Virus record (IMG/VR): IMGVR_UViG_3300037246_000634
Span: 1 to 35,902 of that record
Source: a virus
Strand: one strand, 5' to 3'
Length of the DNA stretch: 35,902 nt
Shown here: positions 19,520-28,064 of the stretch, in pieces
Layout: each line of letters starts with the position of its first letter
Numbering within the stretch: position 1 is the first letter of the stretch
Translations under genes and position numbers: made by a program
Notes under the pieces: model-generated
Seen by the model: the letters and a program-made list of their open reading frames with translations, nothing else
The model's database searches: none
What the model was told of the DNA's origin: nothing

Positions 19520-21589
19520 GTGGCTGAAGTAGAACAGATCCCAGAAGAGCCGCTAGAGCCGATCGAGACCGATGTGCTGCCTGATGGCGTAGAAAAAACG
19601 CCAGATCTACCGCTGTTCAACTTCCTCGACGCCGGCAACCTGGTCGGTAAACTCAAGAACGATACCCAGGTCGCAAGCGATGTGTTGCGGCTGCTCGGTG
19701 ACGCTGAGCGATCGATGTCGGACTGGCAAAAGAAATACGACACCGCGCTCAAACTCGCGAAGCTTGAGGCCGAAACCGAGAAAAAAACCTTTCCGTTCGA
19801 AGATGCCAGCACGGTGATGATGCCTTTCATCACAGAAGCAATGCTCGACTTCCATGCGCGCGTGGTGCCCGAGCTCGTCTGGTCGAAAAAGGTGGTGGCA
19901 ATTAAAGCATGGGGCCGCCAGACCAAAGAGAAAGATGACCGAGCCGATCGCGTTTCGACCTTCATGAATTACCAGCTCACCGAACTCATCAAAACGTGGC
20001 GCAAAGAGCAGGACAAAATGCTGCTGGGGCTGCCATGCGTCGGCACCGCCTACAAAAAGACATGCTACGACCAGGATGAGCAGGAAGTGGCCAGCGATTT
20101 GCTGCAGGCCGATGAAGTCAAATTCGATCACAGTTACAAAACGTTTGATGATGCGCCCGATAAATTCATCAACGAAGAATACACGCGCAACGAGTGCATC
20201 GAGTTTATCCGCGGCGCGATGGAGTGGGGTCTAAAGGAAGACGATCTGCCGAAAGAGCGCGATCATTCTGAGCCCTTCGAATTCGTGCGCGCATTCACCT
20301 GGCTCGATCTCGATGGCGATGACCTGACAGAGCCCTATGAAGTCGTAGTGTACAAAGAGACCCAGCGCGTTGTCAGCGTTTACCCGGCTTTCGATGAAGA
20401 TGACATCGTAACCAACGATGACGGCGAGATCGTCAAAGTGGCGATGGCTCGAATCTTCACGCAATACCAATTCCTGCCGGATCCTGAAGGTGGGCCGATG
20501 GGCATGGGCTGGGGCATATTGCTCGGCGATATGTTCGATTCGCTCAACACCACCGTGCGGCAAATGATCGACGCTGGCACGCTGGCGAACATTGCCGGCA
20601 GTTCCGGCCTGATCGAGCATCAACTGAGCGGCTCGTCTGCTCGGGGCAACCGAATGCAGGCCGGCCCGGTTGAGGTCCGCATGGGTGAGCTCACGCCAAT
20701 CACCACCGGCGGCAAGTCGCTGCGCGAATCGATAGTGCAGTTTCCCTATCAAGGGCCGAATCAGGCGCTTTTCATGCTGACCGATTGGATGCTCAAGCAG
20801 GTTAGAAGCATGACCAACTCCGCGCTCAACATGGAGACCAACGGCCAGGAAGCCGCGATGATGTACCTGGCTCGCTTGCAGCAAGGCTTGAAGGTGCCCA
20901 ATTCGATTGTGATGCGCGTCTACAACTCGGCGAAGGAAGAATTTGCGAAGATCGCGGCGCTCAACTTCAAGCACTACTCGAACAAGAAATACAACAAAGT
21001 GCTCGATGGCGAACAGCCCGCCGACATGCACGCCGACTTTAACCCCGATGATTGCGATATCCGGACGGCAACGGAGCCGAGCCAGGGCAGTGACATCGAG
21101 CGCCAAGGCCGTGCAACGGTGATCCTCGAGGAAGCGAAAACGCAGCCGCAGCAAATACTAAACTTGCGCGAAGCGTATCTCGATTGGCTCGATGCCCTGA
21201 AGGTCACCGATCTCGACCGCCTCGCACCTGAGCCCTCGGGCGAGCCGGATCCGATGGAACAGTTGATGAGGGCCAATCTCGCACGCGAGGCCGAGCTCGC
21301 CGATCGGGAAATGAACATCAAAGAAGCCAAGCTCAACCTCGAGCAGATGGACGCGATGATGGAGGGCATGCGCAAGGGTGCTGAATTCGGGCTCAAGCTG
21401 GATAAAACTGAGGCCGAGATCTCGGTGGCTTACGCCGACGCCATGAAGTCGCTATGGGAGATTGGTATGGCCGGTGATGATCCGGTCGAAACGGTGCAGA
21501 ACATCGAGACGCGATTGATCGATAAAAAGGGTGCCGCTGTGCCGCCTGTTCCGATAGACTCGCCCAACCCCAACGCGCCCGCACCCTAG
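19520..21589 (+). CDS. Portal protein, P22-like large form (689 aa)
   Basis: GTG 19520 with GGAG at 10 bp. The size is that of P22-type portals (about 725 residues) and larger than the HK97 type. Conserved portal-like blocks: helical start (NDTQVASDVLRLLGDAERSM), PFEDASTVMMPFITEAMLDF, a central beta/alpha body with RGAMEWGLKEDDLP, LLGDMFDSLNTTVRQM and a C-terminal coiled coil (LAREAELADREMNIKEAKLN). Twelve copies would form the DNA gate at one capsid vertex and dock terminase and gp4-like proteins. Position directly after terL and before the scaffold supports it. Confidence 0.85.
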   Translation: MAEVEQIPEEPLEPIETDVLPDGVEKTPDLPLFNFLDAGNLVGKLKNDTQVASDVLRLLGDAERSMSDWQKKYDTALKLAKLEAETEKKTFPFEDASTVMMPFITEAMLDFHARVVPELVWSKKVVAIKAWGRQTKEKDDRADRVSTFMNYQLTELIKTWRKEQDKMLLGLPCVGTAYKKTCYDQDEQEVASDLLQADEVKFDHSYKTFDDAPDKFINEEYTRNECIEFIRGAMEWGLKEDDLPKERDHSEPFEFVRAFTWLDLDGDDLTEPYEVVVYKETQRVVSVYPAFDEDDIVTNDDGEIVKVAMARIFTQYQFLPDPEGGPMGMGWGILLGDMFDSLNTTVRQMIDAGTLANIAGSSGLIEHQLSGSSARGNRMQAGPVEVRMGELTPITTGGKSLRESIVQFPYQGPNQALFMLTDWMLKQVRSMTNSALNMETNGQEAAMMYLARLQQGLKVPNSIVMRVYNSAKEEFAKIAALNFKHYSNKKYNKVLDGEQPADMHADFNPDDCDIRTATEPSQGSDIERQGRATVILEEAKTQPQQILNLREAYLDWLDALKVTDLDRLAPEPSGEPDPMEQLMRANLAREAELADREMNIKEAKLNLEQMDAMMEGMRKGAEFGLKLDKTEAEISVAYADAMKSLWEIGMAGDDPVETVQNIETRLIDKKGAAVPPVPIDSPNPNAPAP

Positions 21590-21611
21590 AGCGCACCAAT
21601 AGGAGCCAGCT

Positions 21612-21917
21612 TTGCCGGAAGAGGTAAGGTTAGAATACCCGCAAATTACCGGCGATCAATTCGAGCTCTGGGAGGCCAACCCGGTCACCAAAGCCTATCT
21701 CCGCTGCCTCGCGTGGAAAGAAGCCGACACCGTTGAGCATACCGGCACCGGCAGGCTCGTGGATTCATCCAATGCCGACATGACGCACGCCTTAGTGCAT
21801 CGATCGCTCGGCCAGCAAGACGCCTACAAGGAAGCCGCGCTGCCTGAAAAGCTGCTCGAGTTTTACCGCATGGTCTATCGACCACCACCGCCAGCAAAAG
21901 AAGAAACCGATGAGTGA
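21612..21917 (+). CDS. Hypothetical protein in head operon, TTG start (101 aa)
   Basis: TTG 21612 is preceded by AGGAG; no ATG lies further upstream in frame. Starts MPEEVRLEYP (TTG read as Met), helical middle (NPVTKAYLRCLAWKEADT), ends with PPPPAKEETDE. It overlaps the co-chaperonin start by 8 bp. Perhaps a head assembly accessory; no family. Confidence 0.6.
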   Translation: MPEEVRLEYPQITGDQFELWEANPVTKAYLRCLAWKEADTVEHTGTGRLVDSSNADMTHALVHRSLGQQDAYKEAALPEKLLEFYRMVYRPPPPAKEETDE

Positions 21918-22464
21918 ACCCGATCTCGATGACCGCATGGCCCGCGAAGCCCGTGATGGTGAAGCCGACGCCGATTTAATGGCGAAGCTAGACAGAATGA
22001 CTGATGGTGAGGAAGCGGCGCTCGATAAGATCTTGCCACCAGGTGCTCGAGAGCGTGAGGATGCAGCACGCGAGATGGCTCGGGCTGTATTCGACGCGGC
22101 GCGTGCGCTCATGGCAACCGGCATGTTGCAGGCGGTCGGCTACCGCGTGGTGATCAAGCCGATCGAAGCAATCCTCACGCTCGAGGAAGCTGAGGCCGGG
22201 GTCGCGCCGCACCTGGCCGAGAAAGGTTTCCAGGTGAAAAGTGAAAAGGAGCGCCAGCGCGAAGAGCACGGCGAAAACCATGGCGTGATCATCCACCTGG
22301 GACCAACGGCATTCGAGCGGCTCGGAGGCATTCCGATGTGGGCCGATGTGGGTGAAACGGTTGTTTTCTCTCGCTATGCCGGCACGGCCGTAGAGCATCC
22401 GCCTGGATCTGGCAACAAATATCAAATCATGAATGATGAAGACATCTTCGGGAAAATCGTATGA
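21910..22464 (+). CDS. Phage GroES-like co-chaperonin with helical N-terminal extension (184 aa)
   Basis: Residues 76-184 follow the Cpn10 order: AVGYRVVIKP (75-84, like DRVIVKR), a polar mobile-loop region ending with FQVKSEKERQREEH, HGVIIHLGP (124-132, like GEVLAVG), DVGETVVFSRYAGTAVE (146-162) and YQIMNDEDIFGKIV (171-184, like LIMSESDILAIV). The first 75 residues are a helical extension not seen in GroES. T4 gp31 and similar phage proteins replace GroES to fold capsid proteins in GroEL; genes between portal and scaffold suggest the same task here. The mobile loop lacks a clear GIVL, so GroEL contact is uncertain. Confidence 0.75.
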   Translation: MSEPDLDDRMAREARDGEADADLMAKLDRMTDGEEAALDKILPPGAREREDAAREMARAVFDAARALMATGMLQAVGYRVVIKPIEAILTLEEAEAGVAPHLAEKGFQVKSEKERQREEHGENHGVIIHLGPTAFERLGGIPMWADVGETVVFSRYAGTAVEHPPGSGNKYQIMNDEDIFGKIV

Positions 22465-23453
22465 GCGAAGCAGAATTTGACGTTGAGGCGGCCGAGAACG
22501 AATTCAACGCTGCGAGAGCGGCGCGCGAAGCTGGCGAGCCCGCGCCTGGCGCCGAAGATGATGCCGGTGACAAAGGTGACGAGCGCGCAGATCCGCCAAC
22601 CTATATGACGCATGACGAATGGATTGAAGCCGGCCGAGATCCTGAAGACTACATCGGCAAAAAAGCATTCCAAGCACGTCACGATGATATCCAGGAAAGC
22701 AAGCGCCTGCGCCGTGACATGAAAGGCATGAAACAAACCGCGAAGCAAACCATGGAGGCGGTACAGGAGTGGCAGACCACTGAGCGCGCGAAGATCAAGG
22801 CCCAGGCCGAGGCCGACCTCCACAAGGCGAAAGAAAACGAAGATCCCAACGCGGCGCTCGCGGCTCAGAAAAAACTCGATGATCTCGATGCTGAAAAGCC
22901 GGCGGCTCAGCGCGAAGAGCACCCAGTCATTGAGGATTTCCGCGAAGATAATCCGAAAACCGATCGCGATTCGGAAGAATACGATGAGGAATTCACCGCG
23001 GACGTTGAGGCGGTCTATAACAGCATGGCGCAACAGCTGACACAGGGCGGCAAACGCAAGATGACCGATGGCCAGATCAAACGCTGCTTGAAAAAAGCGC
23101 TGAAGGAAGCCAACGAACTCCACGAAATCGATGACACGCCGGCGCCCGATGACGACAAAGGCAAAGATGACGATGATGATGCTGGTGAAAGCGCGCGGAA
23201 TAAGCGGTCCACCGGTCAGCAACGCAGCACGCGGCGCAGCCGCAGCAACGTAGACACCACGCCGAGAGCCGAGGACTATGACCTCAAGGATCGTGTCAGC
23301 CACAACCCGCGTGATGGTAATGCGGCCGCCGAAATCCGAGACACAATCCGAAAGTCAGCCGAAGACAATGCCCGCAAAGGCGGCAAAGATGATGCAGCCA
23401 TCAAGAAGGCCGGCGACACAGCTGCCAAGAATTTCGAAAGGAGCATCGCATGA
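22461..23453 (+). CDS. Scaffold protein, probable (330 aa)
   Basis: ATGA overlap at 22461. Acidic and helical with large charged low-complexity parts: an early acidic segment, YMTHDEWIEAGRDPEDYIGK (48-67), a long coiled coil, a Asp-rich tract and a basic C-terminal region (AIKKAGDTAAKNFERSIA) that could bind the capsid protein, as P22 gp8 does. Between the co-chaperonin and capsid genes this is the expected place of a scaffold that directs prohead shell assembly and exits. Assignment by composition and order. Confidence 0.7.
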   Translation: MSEAEFDVEAAENEFNAARAAREAGEPAPGAEDDAGDKGDERADPPTYMTHDEWIEAGRDPEDYIGKKAFQARHDDIQESKRLRRDMKGMKQTAKQTMEAVQEWQTTERAKIKAQAEADLHKAKENEDPNAALAAQKKLDDLDAEKPAAQREEHPVIEDFREDNPKTDRDSEEYDEEFTADVEAVYNSMAQQLTQGGKRKMTDGQIKRCLKKALKEANELHEIDDTPAPDDDKGKDDDDDAGESARNKRSTGQQRSTRRSRSNVDTTPRAEDYDLKDRVSHNPRDGNAAAEIRDTIRKSAEDNARKGGKDDAAIKKAGDTAAKNFERSIA

Positions 23454-24157
23454 GCGAGAATGAAAAACTGCCGGGCGGTCCTGGGCGGCCGACCAAAAAG
23501 CAACTCGACGACCGTACAAGCGAGCTCGAGGCGCGCGAAGGTGATATCGCAGAGCGTGAGGCCTCGCTGCGTGAACGTGAGGCGCAAGTCGATGACGCCG
23601 CGATCGACTTGGCCCAAGCCAGCTCTATGGCAACGGCTCTGCCGGCACGGCAATCAGTTGATGAAGCGGTCGCGCGCGATGGCAAAGGCGAAAACCCGCT
23701 GTCTATCCGCAGCGAAATGGAGGACGGTAAGAAATTCCCGAATGTGCGCGCCTACCTCGAGAAGCACAAGGAAAAGCAATTGCTGTGGGTCAACGACTAC
23801 AACGGCGATGTGCAGCGCTGGATCGAAATGGGCGCAGAGCCGGTGCCGCTGCTGACCAAGGCAGGCCAGGTATTCGAGGGCATCACCGATAAATCAGAGA
23901 CCAAGTGGGTGCGTGTTGTTGGTGGCGAGCTCGCGACCGGCGTGATGTGGGTATATCTGATGATGTGCTCGCATGAAGTTTACCACCGCGTGCGCATTGC
24001 GCCGCAGTTGGCGCGGCAGGAGCTCATCCGCCGGGCGATGGTCATGGGGCGCAATCAAAGCGGAGAAGGAATGGAGAAAGGCTTCCAGGCCTACGCGCCA
24101 TTCCTGCCGAGCGGCGAGCGGGGCTACACTGAGGAACACGAAACCGTCAGCGGCTAG
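23450..24157 (+). CDS. Coiled-coil head-region protein, unknown (235 aa)
   Basis: ATGA overlap at 23450. Starts MSENEKLPGGPGRPTKKQLD, then a coiled coil (SELEAREGDIAEREASLRER). A folded C-terminal part from residue 85 contains a WVRVVGGELATGVMWVYLMM stretch. No family recognised. Last gene before the MCP promoter; perhaps a virion or assembly protein. Confidence 0.6.
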   Translation: MSENEKLPGGPGRPTKKQLDDRTSELEAREGDIAEREASLREREAQVDDAAIDLAQASSMATALPARQSVDEAVARDGKGENPLSIRSEMEDGKKFPNVRAYLEKHKEKQLLWVNDYNGDVQRWIEMGAEPVPLLTKAGQVFEGITDKSETKWVRVVGGELATGVMWVYLMMCSHEVYHRVRIAPQLARQELIRRAMVMGRNQSGEGMEKGFQAYAPFLPSGERGYTEEHETVSG

Positions 24158-24186
24158 TTGCGCTTGCTACTGCGCGGTGATATAAA
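24158..24186 (+). promoter_or_regulatory. Sigma70-like promoter for decoration/capsid genes
   Basis: -35 TTGCGC (24158-24163), 17-bp spacer, -10 TATAAA (24181-24186), immediately after the stop at 24157. Strong for this phage. It would raise capsid and decoration protein output above the rest of the head operon. Confidence 0.65.
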
Positions 24187-24200
24187 ACGCGCATATTACC

Positions 24201-24218
24201 CGCCTCGGAAGAGAGGCG
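24201..24218. other. Leader hairpin CGCCTC-GGAAGA-GAGGCG
   Basis: Six-bp stem with loop GGAAGA in the 5' leader of the capsid-region transcript, no U-tract. Same loop type as the hairpin at 11082-11101. Could protect the mRNA end or bind a phage regulator. Confidence 0.45.
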
Positions 24219-24280
24219 CGGCGCTCCAAGGAAGATTGGCAGCGGTATTGAAGTTAGTTTAACAACTTTGGAAACCGTAA

Positions 24281-24874
24281 ATGTTCAATCCAATTGGAAC
24301 CACAGACGGCGCAGACTGGCACGGAAAGATGCGCGAAGTCGAAATCGCATCTGGTGTAGCCAACGTTTTTCTCGGTGACATGATGGCCGGATCCGGCACT
24401 GGCTCAGCTGATGGGCGTGCGGAAGGCGTTATCATTGCGACCGCCGGTGATGCAGGCGCTTTTGGCGCCGCTGGTGGTGCTGACGATCTGATCGGCGCAA
24501 TCGTTGGATTCACGCCAGACTTCACCGACGAAGGCTCACTCATCCGAAACTTTCATCTGACCGGCACAGCGCAGCTGGCCAAGCTTGTTTATGGCTCAGA
24601 TGTCGTCTACGAAGCGCCAGCCCTCACGGCCTTGGCCATCACCGACATCCAGATAAATCGCAATATCGCGCTCGGCGCCGGCGGCGATACCGGAAACGGG
24701 ATCGGCACGCACGGTATCGGCGCGGCTCCATCTGCTCCAGACTTGGGGCAGGTTCGAATCATCGGTGCGACTCGCACTGAGAGTGACACGACACTGGCGA
24801 TTACAGATGTTGGCGCCATTTGGCGCTGCAGGCTGAACGCCTCAAATGATCAAATGCGCACGGATGGGTGGTAA
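24281..24874 (+). CDS. Head decoration/cement-like protein (197 aa)
   Basis: ATG 24281 in the MCP transcript. Begins MFNPIGTTDGADWHGKMREV; small, beta-rich, with VFLGDMMAGSG, then GADDLIGAIVGFTPDFTDEG and DIQINRNIALGAGGDTGNG. The pattern and its place just before the major capsid gene match cement/decoration proteins of other tailed phages, which glue capsomers and stabilise packaged heads. Not certain by sequence alone. Confidence 0.6.
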   Translation: MFNPIGTTDGADWHGKMREVEIASGVANVFLGDMMAGSGTGSADGRAEGVIIATAGDAGAFGAAGGADDLIGAIVGFTPDFTDEGSLIRNFHLTGTAQLAKLVYGSDVVYEAPALTALAITDIQINRNIALGAGGDTGNGIGTHGIGAAPSAPDLGQVRIIGATRTESDTTLAITDVGAIWRCRLNASNDQMRTDGW

Positions 24875-24876
24875 TC

Positions 24877-25791
24877 ATGAGTCAGCAAATCTCAATCACC
24901 ACACAAGGCTCCGAAGCTCGGCTGCTCCAGGAAGGCATCAACGCGATCGCCACCATCGAGTACACCGATTATCCGATGGAGAAAGACAAGATCTTTACCT
25001 CGGAAAGCTCCGAGAAGGCCTACGAGCTCGACGTTAGCTTGAGCGGGACCGGGTTTGCCGCTGAGAAGCCGGAAGGCACGAACATCGGCTACGATTCGGA
25101 AAAGCAGGACTTCGCAACCACGTACACGCATATCGTTTACGCGCTCGGCACCATCATCACGATGGAAGCGCAGATGAATAACCTTTACAGGGACCTCATC
25201 TACAAGGCCGGCCGCATGCTCAAACGATCGCTGGTGCACACCGACGAGCAGGTGGCCGCGGACATCATCAACAACGCTTACGATACGAACTTCCCGCTGG
25301 GCGATGGGTTGCCGCTGGCTTCCACGGCACACATCCTCGGCAAAGGCGGAACGTTTTCCAACCGCTTCGCGGTGGCAACACCGCTCAGCCAGGCGGCCGT
25401 GGAAGATGGCACGATTGAGATTGAGGATTACCGAGACGGCGCTGGCTTACTGATTGATGCGAAAGTCGTGAGCCTGCACCTTCCTCGGCAGCTGCGGTAC
25501 ACCGCCGATCGGATCCTGGCCTCGAGGTTCGAGCCAGGCACCGGCAACAACGCGATCAACCCGGTGGCGCAGATCTTCCCTGAGGGTTACCACGTCAACC
25601 ACCGTTTCACGTCCGCGGTAGATTGGTTCATGAAAACCGATGTCGATGACGGCTTCAAAGAATTCAACCGGATGGATTACACGTTTGATACCGATAACGA
25701 TTTCGGTACTTCGAACTATCGTCACAAAGGCATGTTCTACAAATCCTATGGCGTAACCGATCCACGCTGCGGGTTCTTCTCGGGCCAGTAA
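24877..25791 (+). CDS. Major capsid protein, HK97-fold type (304 aa)
   Basis: ATG 24877 is preferred over GTG 24868. ITTQGSEARLLQEGINAIAT, AYGLD-like spacing and YTHIVYALGTIITMEAQMNN, then the central helix (MLKRSLVHTDEQVAADIINN) and beta strands follow the HK97 layout of N-arm, E-loop and P-domain. The length without a protease domain is usual when a scaffold is separate, as here. Located after decoration protein and own promoter. The tail TDPRCGFFSG is a typical end. Builds the icosahedral head. Confidence 0.85.
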   Translation: MSQQISITTQGSEARLLQEGINAIATIEYTDYPMEKDKIFTSESSEKAYELDVSLSGTGFAAEKPEGTNIGYDSEKQDFATTYTHIVYALGTIITMEAQMNNLYRDLIYKAGRMLKRSLVHTDEQVAADIINNAYDTNFPLGDGLPLASTAHILGKGGTFSNRFAVATPLSQAAVEDGTIEIEDYRDGAGLLIDAKVVSLHLPRQLRYTADRILASRFEPGTGNNAINPVAQIFPEGYHVNHRFTSAVDWFMKTDVDDGFKEFNRMDYTFDTDNDFGTSNYRHKGMFYKSYGVTDPRCGFFSGQ

Positions 25792-25799
25792 AAAATTGA

Positions 25800-25820
25800 A
25801 GCCCGGCCCACGGATGGGCT
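25800..25820. other. Small inverted repeat after the capsid gene
   Basis: AGCCC (25800-25804) pairs with GGGCT (25816-25820). No U-tract follows; may be a weak transcription or processing signal after the capsid gene. Confidence 0.3.
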
Positions 25821-25878
25821 GCAAAGGGCACGTAACGGAATTGATATTGGTAGGCAATCTGTTTAAGGAATAATTCGA

Positions 25879-26841
25879 ATGACGCTCACAGCATTCCCCG
25901 GCGGTCTTTCTTCTTTTGGTGTTCCCGTTCTCGGCGGCATCGGCGGCATCCCTTTCACCGGAAATTATTTTTTCGTTGATCCAGACACGGGCAGCGATGG
26001 CGCCACCGGTGAATCGCCGGATGCAGCCAAAGATACGCTCGAGTCGGCATTTGCTCGGTGTGAATCCGGCAACAACGATGTGGTTGTGCTCATGGGCGAT
26101 GGCACAACGGGAGGCACGGCGCGATTGGCGGCAACGCTTGAGTGGAACAAAGACGCAACCCATTTGGTGGGCGTAGCTGCGCCCACTTACGTTGCCCAGC
26201 GCGCACGGATAGCCGCATCATCCGGCGTTGAGTTTTCGCCGATGATTCAGGTCACTGGCGATGGGTGCATGTTCTACAACGTCTCGACGTTTCACGGCTA
26301 CGCAACCAATGAGGCCCAAGTGTGTTGGCTGGATGAAGGCGAGCGTAACTATTACGGCAACGTTTCGTTCGGTGGCTTTGGTAGCGTCCTCGGCGCTGAT
26401 CACGTTGATAGCCGCGCGCTGGTTATCGGCGCAGCTGGCACCGGTCGCGGTGAGCACACGTTTGAACATTGCACCATCGGGCTCGACACGCGAACTCGAG
26501 GTGCGGCTAACGCATCGGTTGAGTTTCTCGGCGGCAGCCCGCGGAACGTTTTCCGCAACTGCCTCTTTCCAATGGATCGCGACGCGGGCGAACCTACCTA
26601 CATTCTGGTTGGTTCCGGTGGCATCGATCGGTTCGCATGGTTTCAAGATTGCCTATTCCACAACTTCGGCACTACGATCGCTGAGGTTGCAGGCGTCAAC
26701 GCCTCGGCTGGCGGGAACGTTGTCATGCAACGCTGCACATCGATTGGTGCAACCAGCATTCGCAACGGTGCCGGGCCGGTGTTCGTGGATGGTGGAGTGC
26801 CAACGGCGGCAACCACGGGCATCGCGGTGCAGGCCACATAA
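25879..26841 (+). CDS. Beta-helix/pectate-lyase-like virion protein (320 aa)
   Basis: AAGGA before ATG 25879. After a short Gly-rich start it has YFFVDPDTGSDGATGESPD (29-47), the entry motif of parallel beta-helix proteins, then repeated strand-turn blocks (GCMFYNVSTFHG, NVFRNCLFPM, WFQDCLFHNF, VVMQRCTSIG) with regular Cys/Asn ladders. No polysaccharide lyase residues can be pointed out. Directly after the capsid gene, so probably a capsid-surface or vertex protein. Confidence 0.65.
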   Translation: MTLTAFPGGLSSFGVPVLGGIGGIPFTGNYFFVDPDTGSDGATGESPDAAKDTLESAFARCESGNNDVVVLMGDGTTGGTARLAATLEWNKDATHLVGVAAPTYVAQRARIAASSGVEFSPMIQVTGDGCMFYNVSTFHGYATNEAQVCWLDEGERNYYGNVSFGGFGSVLGADHVDSRALVIGAAGTGRGEHTFEHCTIGLDTRTRGAANASVEFLGGSPRNVFRNCLFPMDRDAGEPTYILVGSGGIDRFAWFQDCLFHNFGTTIAEVAGVNASAGGNVVMQRCTSIGATSIRNGAGPVFVDGGVPTAATTGIAVQAT

Positions 26842-26858
26842 TCGGGGGAGAGTAGGCC

Positions 26859-27173
26859 ATGCGCCCTCAACGAGTCGTACTTGGTTCCGCTACTACGAAG
26901 GTCGTTCCGGTGGATTTCCAGCAGCAAGATTTCAAACTTGGCCTGCAGATGGAATTCACCGACACGGCAACGGCAAGCGCCGAGGCCACCATGGATGATG
27001 TGCAAGATTCCGACATCACGCCGGTATGGTTTGCGATCACCGATCTCGATGGAATCACGGCCGATGCTCAGGGAAATGTTTTCTTTCCGATTCGCGCGGT
27101 GCGCTTGAACGTAACCGCGTGGACTAGCGGGGATGTAATTCTCACGATACTGCAAGCCAACGCACCGGGTTAA
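26859..27173 (+). CDS. Small beta-rich virion protein (104 aa)
   Basis: GGGGGAGAG precedes ATG 26859. Begins MRPQRVVLGSATTKVVPVDF; alternating beta residues, no helix evident. Likely a small virion or capsid-surface protein by position. No family recognised. Confidence 0.6.
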   Translation: MRPQRVVLGSATTKVVPVDFQQQDFKLGLQMEFTDTATASAEATMDDVQDSDITPVWFAITDLDGITADAQGNVFFPIRAVRLNVTAWTSGDVILTILQANAPG

Positions 27174-27177
27174 CAGC

Positions 27178-28023
27178 GTGAGCATTTCAGGTAGCGGCAT
27201 CAGCATTGACGGCGGGATTAGCTTGGCACCGGGCGGCGGGGCGGCCGCCACCGTATCGAGTCTCATTGCGGCGCAGAAGCCCAAAAAATTCTTCAAGATG
27301 TGGGAAGAGGTTGGATTCAACATCAGTGATCATGGAGCGGAACCAAGCGAGAGCATGACCGCCCAGGGCACCACTACGTTTGAATCAGAAACGCCGATGC
27401 TGGATGATCCCACGCAGACTGCCATCGAATTCAACGGCACCACCGGATACATTTTAAGCACGGACGCGGGCGACGTTGTAGATTTTGCGACCGGCACTTT
27501 TTTCTGTTTCTTCAAATTTCAGACTCTCACCAATGGGATGCTTTACTCACAAGGCAACGCAGGGGGCGCAACCAAGGGCCAGATATTCCATTTCGACAGT
27601 AGTGGAACGTCTCAGATTTGGATACGGATGCGGATCGATGGTGGGGCTAATTTTATGGCTTCGATCCTGGAACCCGTTGGCGCTGCGAATATCGCGCTCA
27701 ACGTTTGGCACATGATTGCATACAGGCAGCCAGGACTAGGGGCAGGTCCCAACGCATTTTGGGATGGCACTTTCTACACTACGGCAGACGCAGAACTCAC
27801 GAATTCTATAGGGGGCACGGAGGATTTAGACGCTTGGTTTGCGGAAACCACGGCAGCAACAGATCCAGCAGATCGCGCGTCAATAGCGGCTTCTGTGGAC
27901 ACGGTGCCCACTAGTTTTATAGACGGGCTTGAGTTTGCGGTTGTCATAGATGATGTGGTTTGGAGTGATGCGAATATATCTGCCGTTTGGGATGCGGCGT
28001 TGGCCAATGGCTTGAACGCCTAG
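27178..28023 (+). CDS. LamG/concanavalin-like virion protein (281 aa), GTG start
   Basis: GTG 27178 gives MSISGSGISIDGGISLAPGG, the N-terminal motif shared with 10221-10421. A jelly-roll domain (about residues 85-240) shows the LamG signature order: TAIEFNGTTGYILSTDAG, ATGTFFCFFKFQTL, MLYSQGNAGG, IFHFDSSG, IWIRMRIDG, NVWHMIAYRQ. Such domains bind carbohydrate or proteins. Being next to the beta-helix protein after the capsid gene suggests a surface role in host adhesion. Confidence 0.6.
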   Translation: MSISGSGISIDGGISLAPGGGAAATVSSLIAAQKPKKFFKMWEEVGFNISDHGAEPSESMTAQGTTTFESETPMLDDPTQTAIEFNGTTGYILSTDAGDVVDFATGTFFCFFKFQTLTNGMLYSQGNAGGATKGQIFHFDSSGTSQIWIRMRIDGGANFMASILEPVGAANIALNVWHMIAYRQPGLGAGPNAFWDGTFYTTADAELTNSIGGTEDLDAWFAETTAATDPADRASIAASVDTVPTSFIDGLEFAVVIDDVVWSDANISAVWDAALANGLNA

Positions 28024-28064
28024 CCTAGAGTATCCTATTCAACCTTCAATAATGAGGGATCGAC

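Noticed and set aside
20231-21154. 307-residue minus-strand frame
   Set aside because: Lies entirely inside the portal gene; Arg/His-rich mirror of a plus-strand coding frame.
22422-23303. 293-residue hydrophobic minus-strand frame
   Set aside because: Mirror of the acidic scaffold gene: Asp/Glu codons read backwards give Phe/Leu/Ile, so apparent membrane segments are artefacts.
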